This document shows, one piece after another, positions 4,716 through 5,105 of a DNA stretch of 5,105 bases (its first letter is position 1; every line of letters begins with the position of its first letter). The translations under genes and the position numbers were made by a program. This DNA comes from Candidatus Nomurabacteria bacterium (GTDB lineage: Bacteria; Patescibacteriota; Minisyncoccia; Phycocordibacterales; UBA9973). The DNA lies in NCBI GenBank assembly GCA_943350065.1, contig CALQZZ010000042.1, positions 1 to 5,105 of the forward strand. The letters are read 5' to 3'. The notes under the pieces are model-generated. The model saw only the letters and a program-made list of their open reading frames with translations, did no database searches and was not told the DNA's origin.

Positions 4716-5105
4716 AATAGGTAAAAATTCTTCAGCCTCTTTAAATGGACCAATCAGAGCTAGATTGAGCTTATTGTTTTGAAATATTTGTTTTGCCATT
4801 GCTTGGATTTGTTTTGATGTCACAGCTTTTATTTTCTTTGCTTTATCTTCAGCACTTTCAATCTTTTTTACCATTATTTCTTGTCCCCCGTAGAAATTAG
4901 CAACATCGTCTGTAGCTTCAAGCCCCATCTTCATTCCGGCTGTAAACATTTCTTTTACTTTGGCCAATTCTTTTTCAGGTACAAGTTCATTTTTCAATTT
5001 TTCGCATTCTACTAAAATAGTAGAAATAACTTCTTTTACCCTTTTATTGTCTACACCAGAAGATATTTGAAAAACTCCATGGTCCGTATAAGGATCAGTA
5101 TTCGC
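4704..5105 (-). CDS. M16-family (pitrilysin-like) zinc peptidase, C-terminal 133 residues
   Basis: The frame is open from the right window edge to the TAG at 4704, so this is the 3' end of a larger gene. An internal TTG at 4997 could look like a start but the homology continues upstream of it. The visible part matches the C-terminal domain of M16 peptidases: YTDHGVFQISSGVDNKRVKE near the start, helix-forming VPEKELAKVKEMFTAGMKMG, then LEATDDVANFYGGQEI, and the closing LNLALIGPFK before the stop. In this family an N-terminal domain usually carries the HxxEH zinc site and the C-terminal domain helps close around the peptide. The HxxEH motif would lie outside the window, so activity cannot be judged. 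The gene ends 24 bases before the AI-2E gene on the same strand, and its last codons contain that gene's -35 box. Confidence 0.88.
   Translation of the reverse strand, partial: ANTDPYTDHGVFQISSGVDNKRVKEVISTILVECEKLKNELVPEKELAKVKEMFTAGMKMGLEATDDVANFYGGQEIMVKKIESAEDKAKKIKAVTSKQIQAMAKQIFQNNKLNLALIGPFKEAEEFLPILKI

Noticed and set aside
4704..4997. M16 fragment as a complete small gene starting at TTG 4997
   Set aside because: The same frame stays open to the window edge, and residues before the TTG (YTDHGVFQISSG and onward) match the M16 domain, so the gene starts outside the window.

Overview
The window is AT-rich bacterial DNA. All seven recognisable genes are on the minus strand, so transcription runs from the right edge to the left edge. 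Several features suggest a small-genome bacterium of the Candidate Phyla Radiation (Patescibacteria, Parcubacteria-like). These are a short methionyl-tRNA synthetase without a C-terminal tRNA-binding domain and with HVGF in place of HIGH, an S6 with a long acidic tail, an S18 without its N-terminal arm and cysteine pair, tight or overlapping gene junctions, and starts without a clear Shine-Dalgarno sequence. This placement is inferred from protein character alone; no rRNA is present.

In transcription order, the right part (about 5105 to 1362) holds the C-terminal part of an M16-family zinc peptidase cut by the window edge, a PerM/AI-2E-type membrane protein, metG and tatD. The last three overlap: AI-2E/metG by 17 bases and metG/tatD by one base (TAATG). 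They are probably one transcript. A good sigma70-type promoter sits in the short gap before the AI-2E gene. Its -10 box is so close to the ATG that the message would be leaderless.

The left part (about 1361 to 1) is the conserved rpsF-ssb-rpsR operon: ribosomal protein S6, single-stranded DNA-binding protein and the first 23 codons of S18. The S18 fragment ends at the window edge. A strong promoter (TTGACA, 17 bases, TAATTT) stands between tatD and rpsF. The predicted RNA start is followed by a roughly 90-base leader that folds on paper into a three-way junction, a plausible S6:S18-type autoregulatory leader.

The most unusual DNA is a pair of roughly 50-bp intergenic elements in opposite orientation, one just after the tatD stop (1312-1361) and one between ssb and rpsR (89-139). 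Each is a hairpin whose 3' arm runs into four G-tracts, so it could switch between a hairpin and a G-quadruplex. Two differences between the arms become G-U pairs on the G-rich strand only, which suggests RNA-level function of that strand. No mobile-element gene, tRNA, rRNA or CRISPR array was seen, and no gene-free stretch exceeds about 175 bases.
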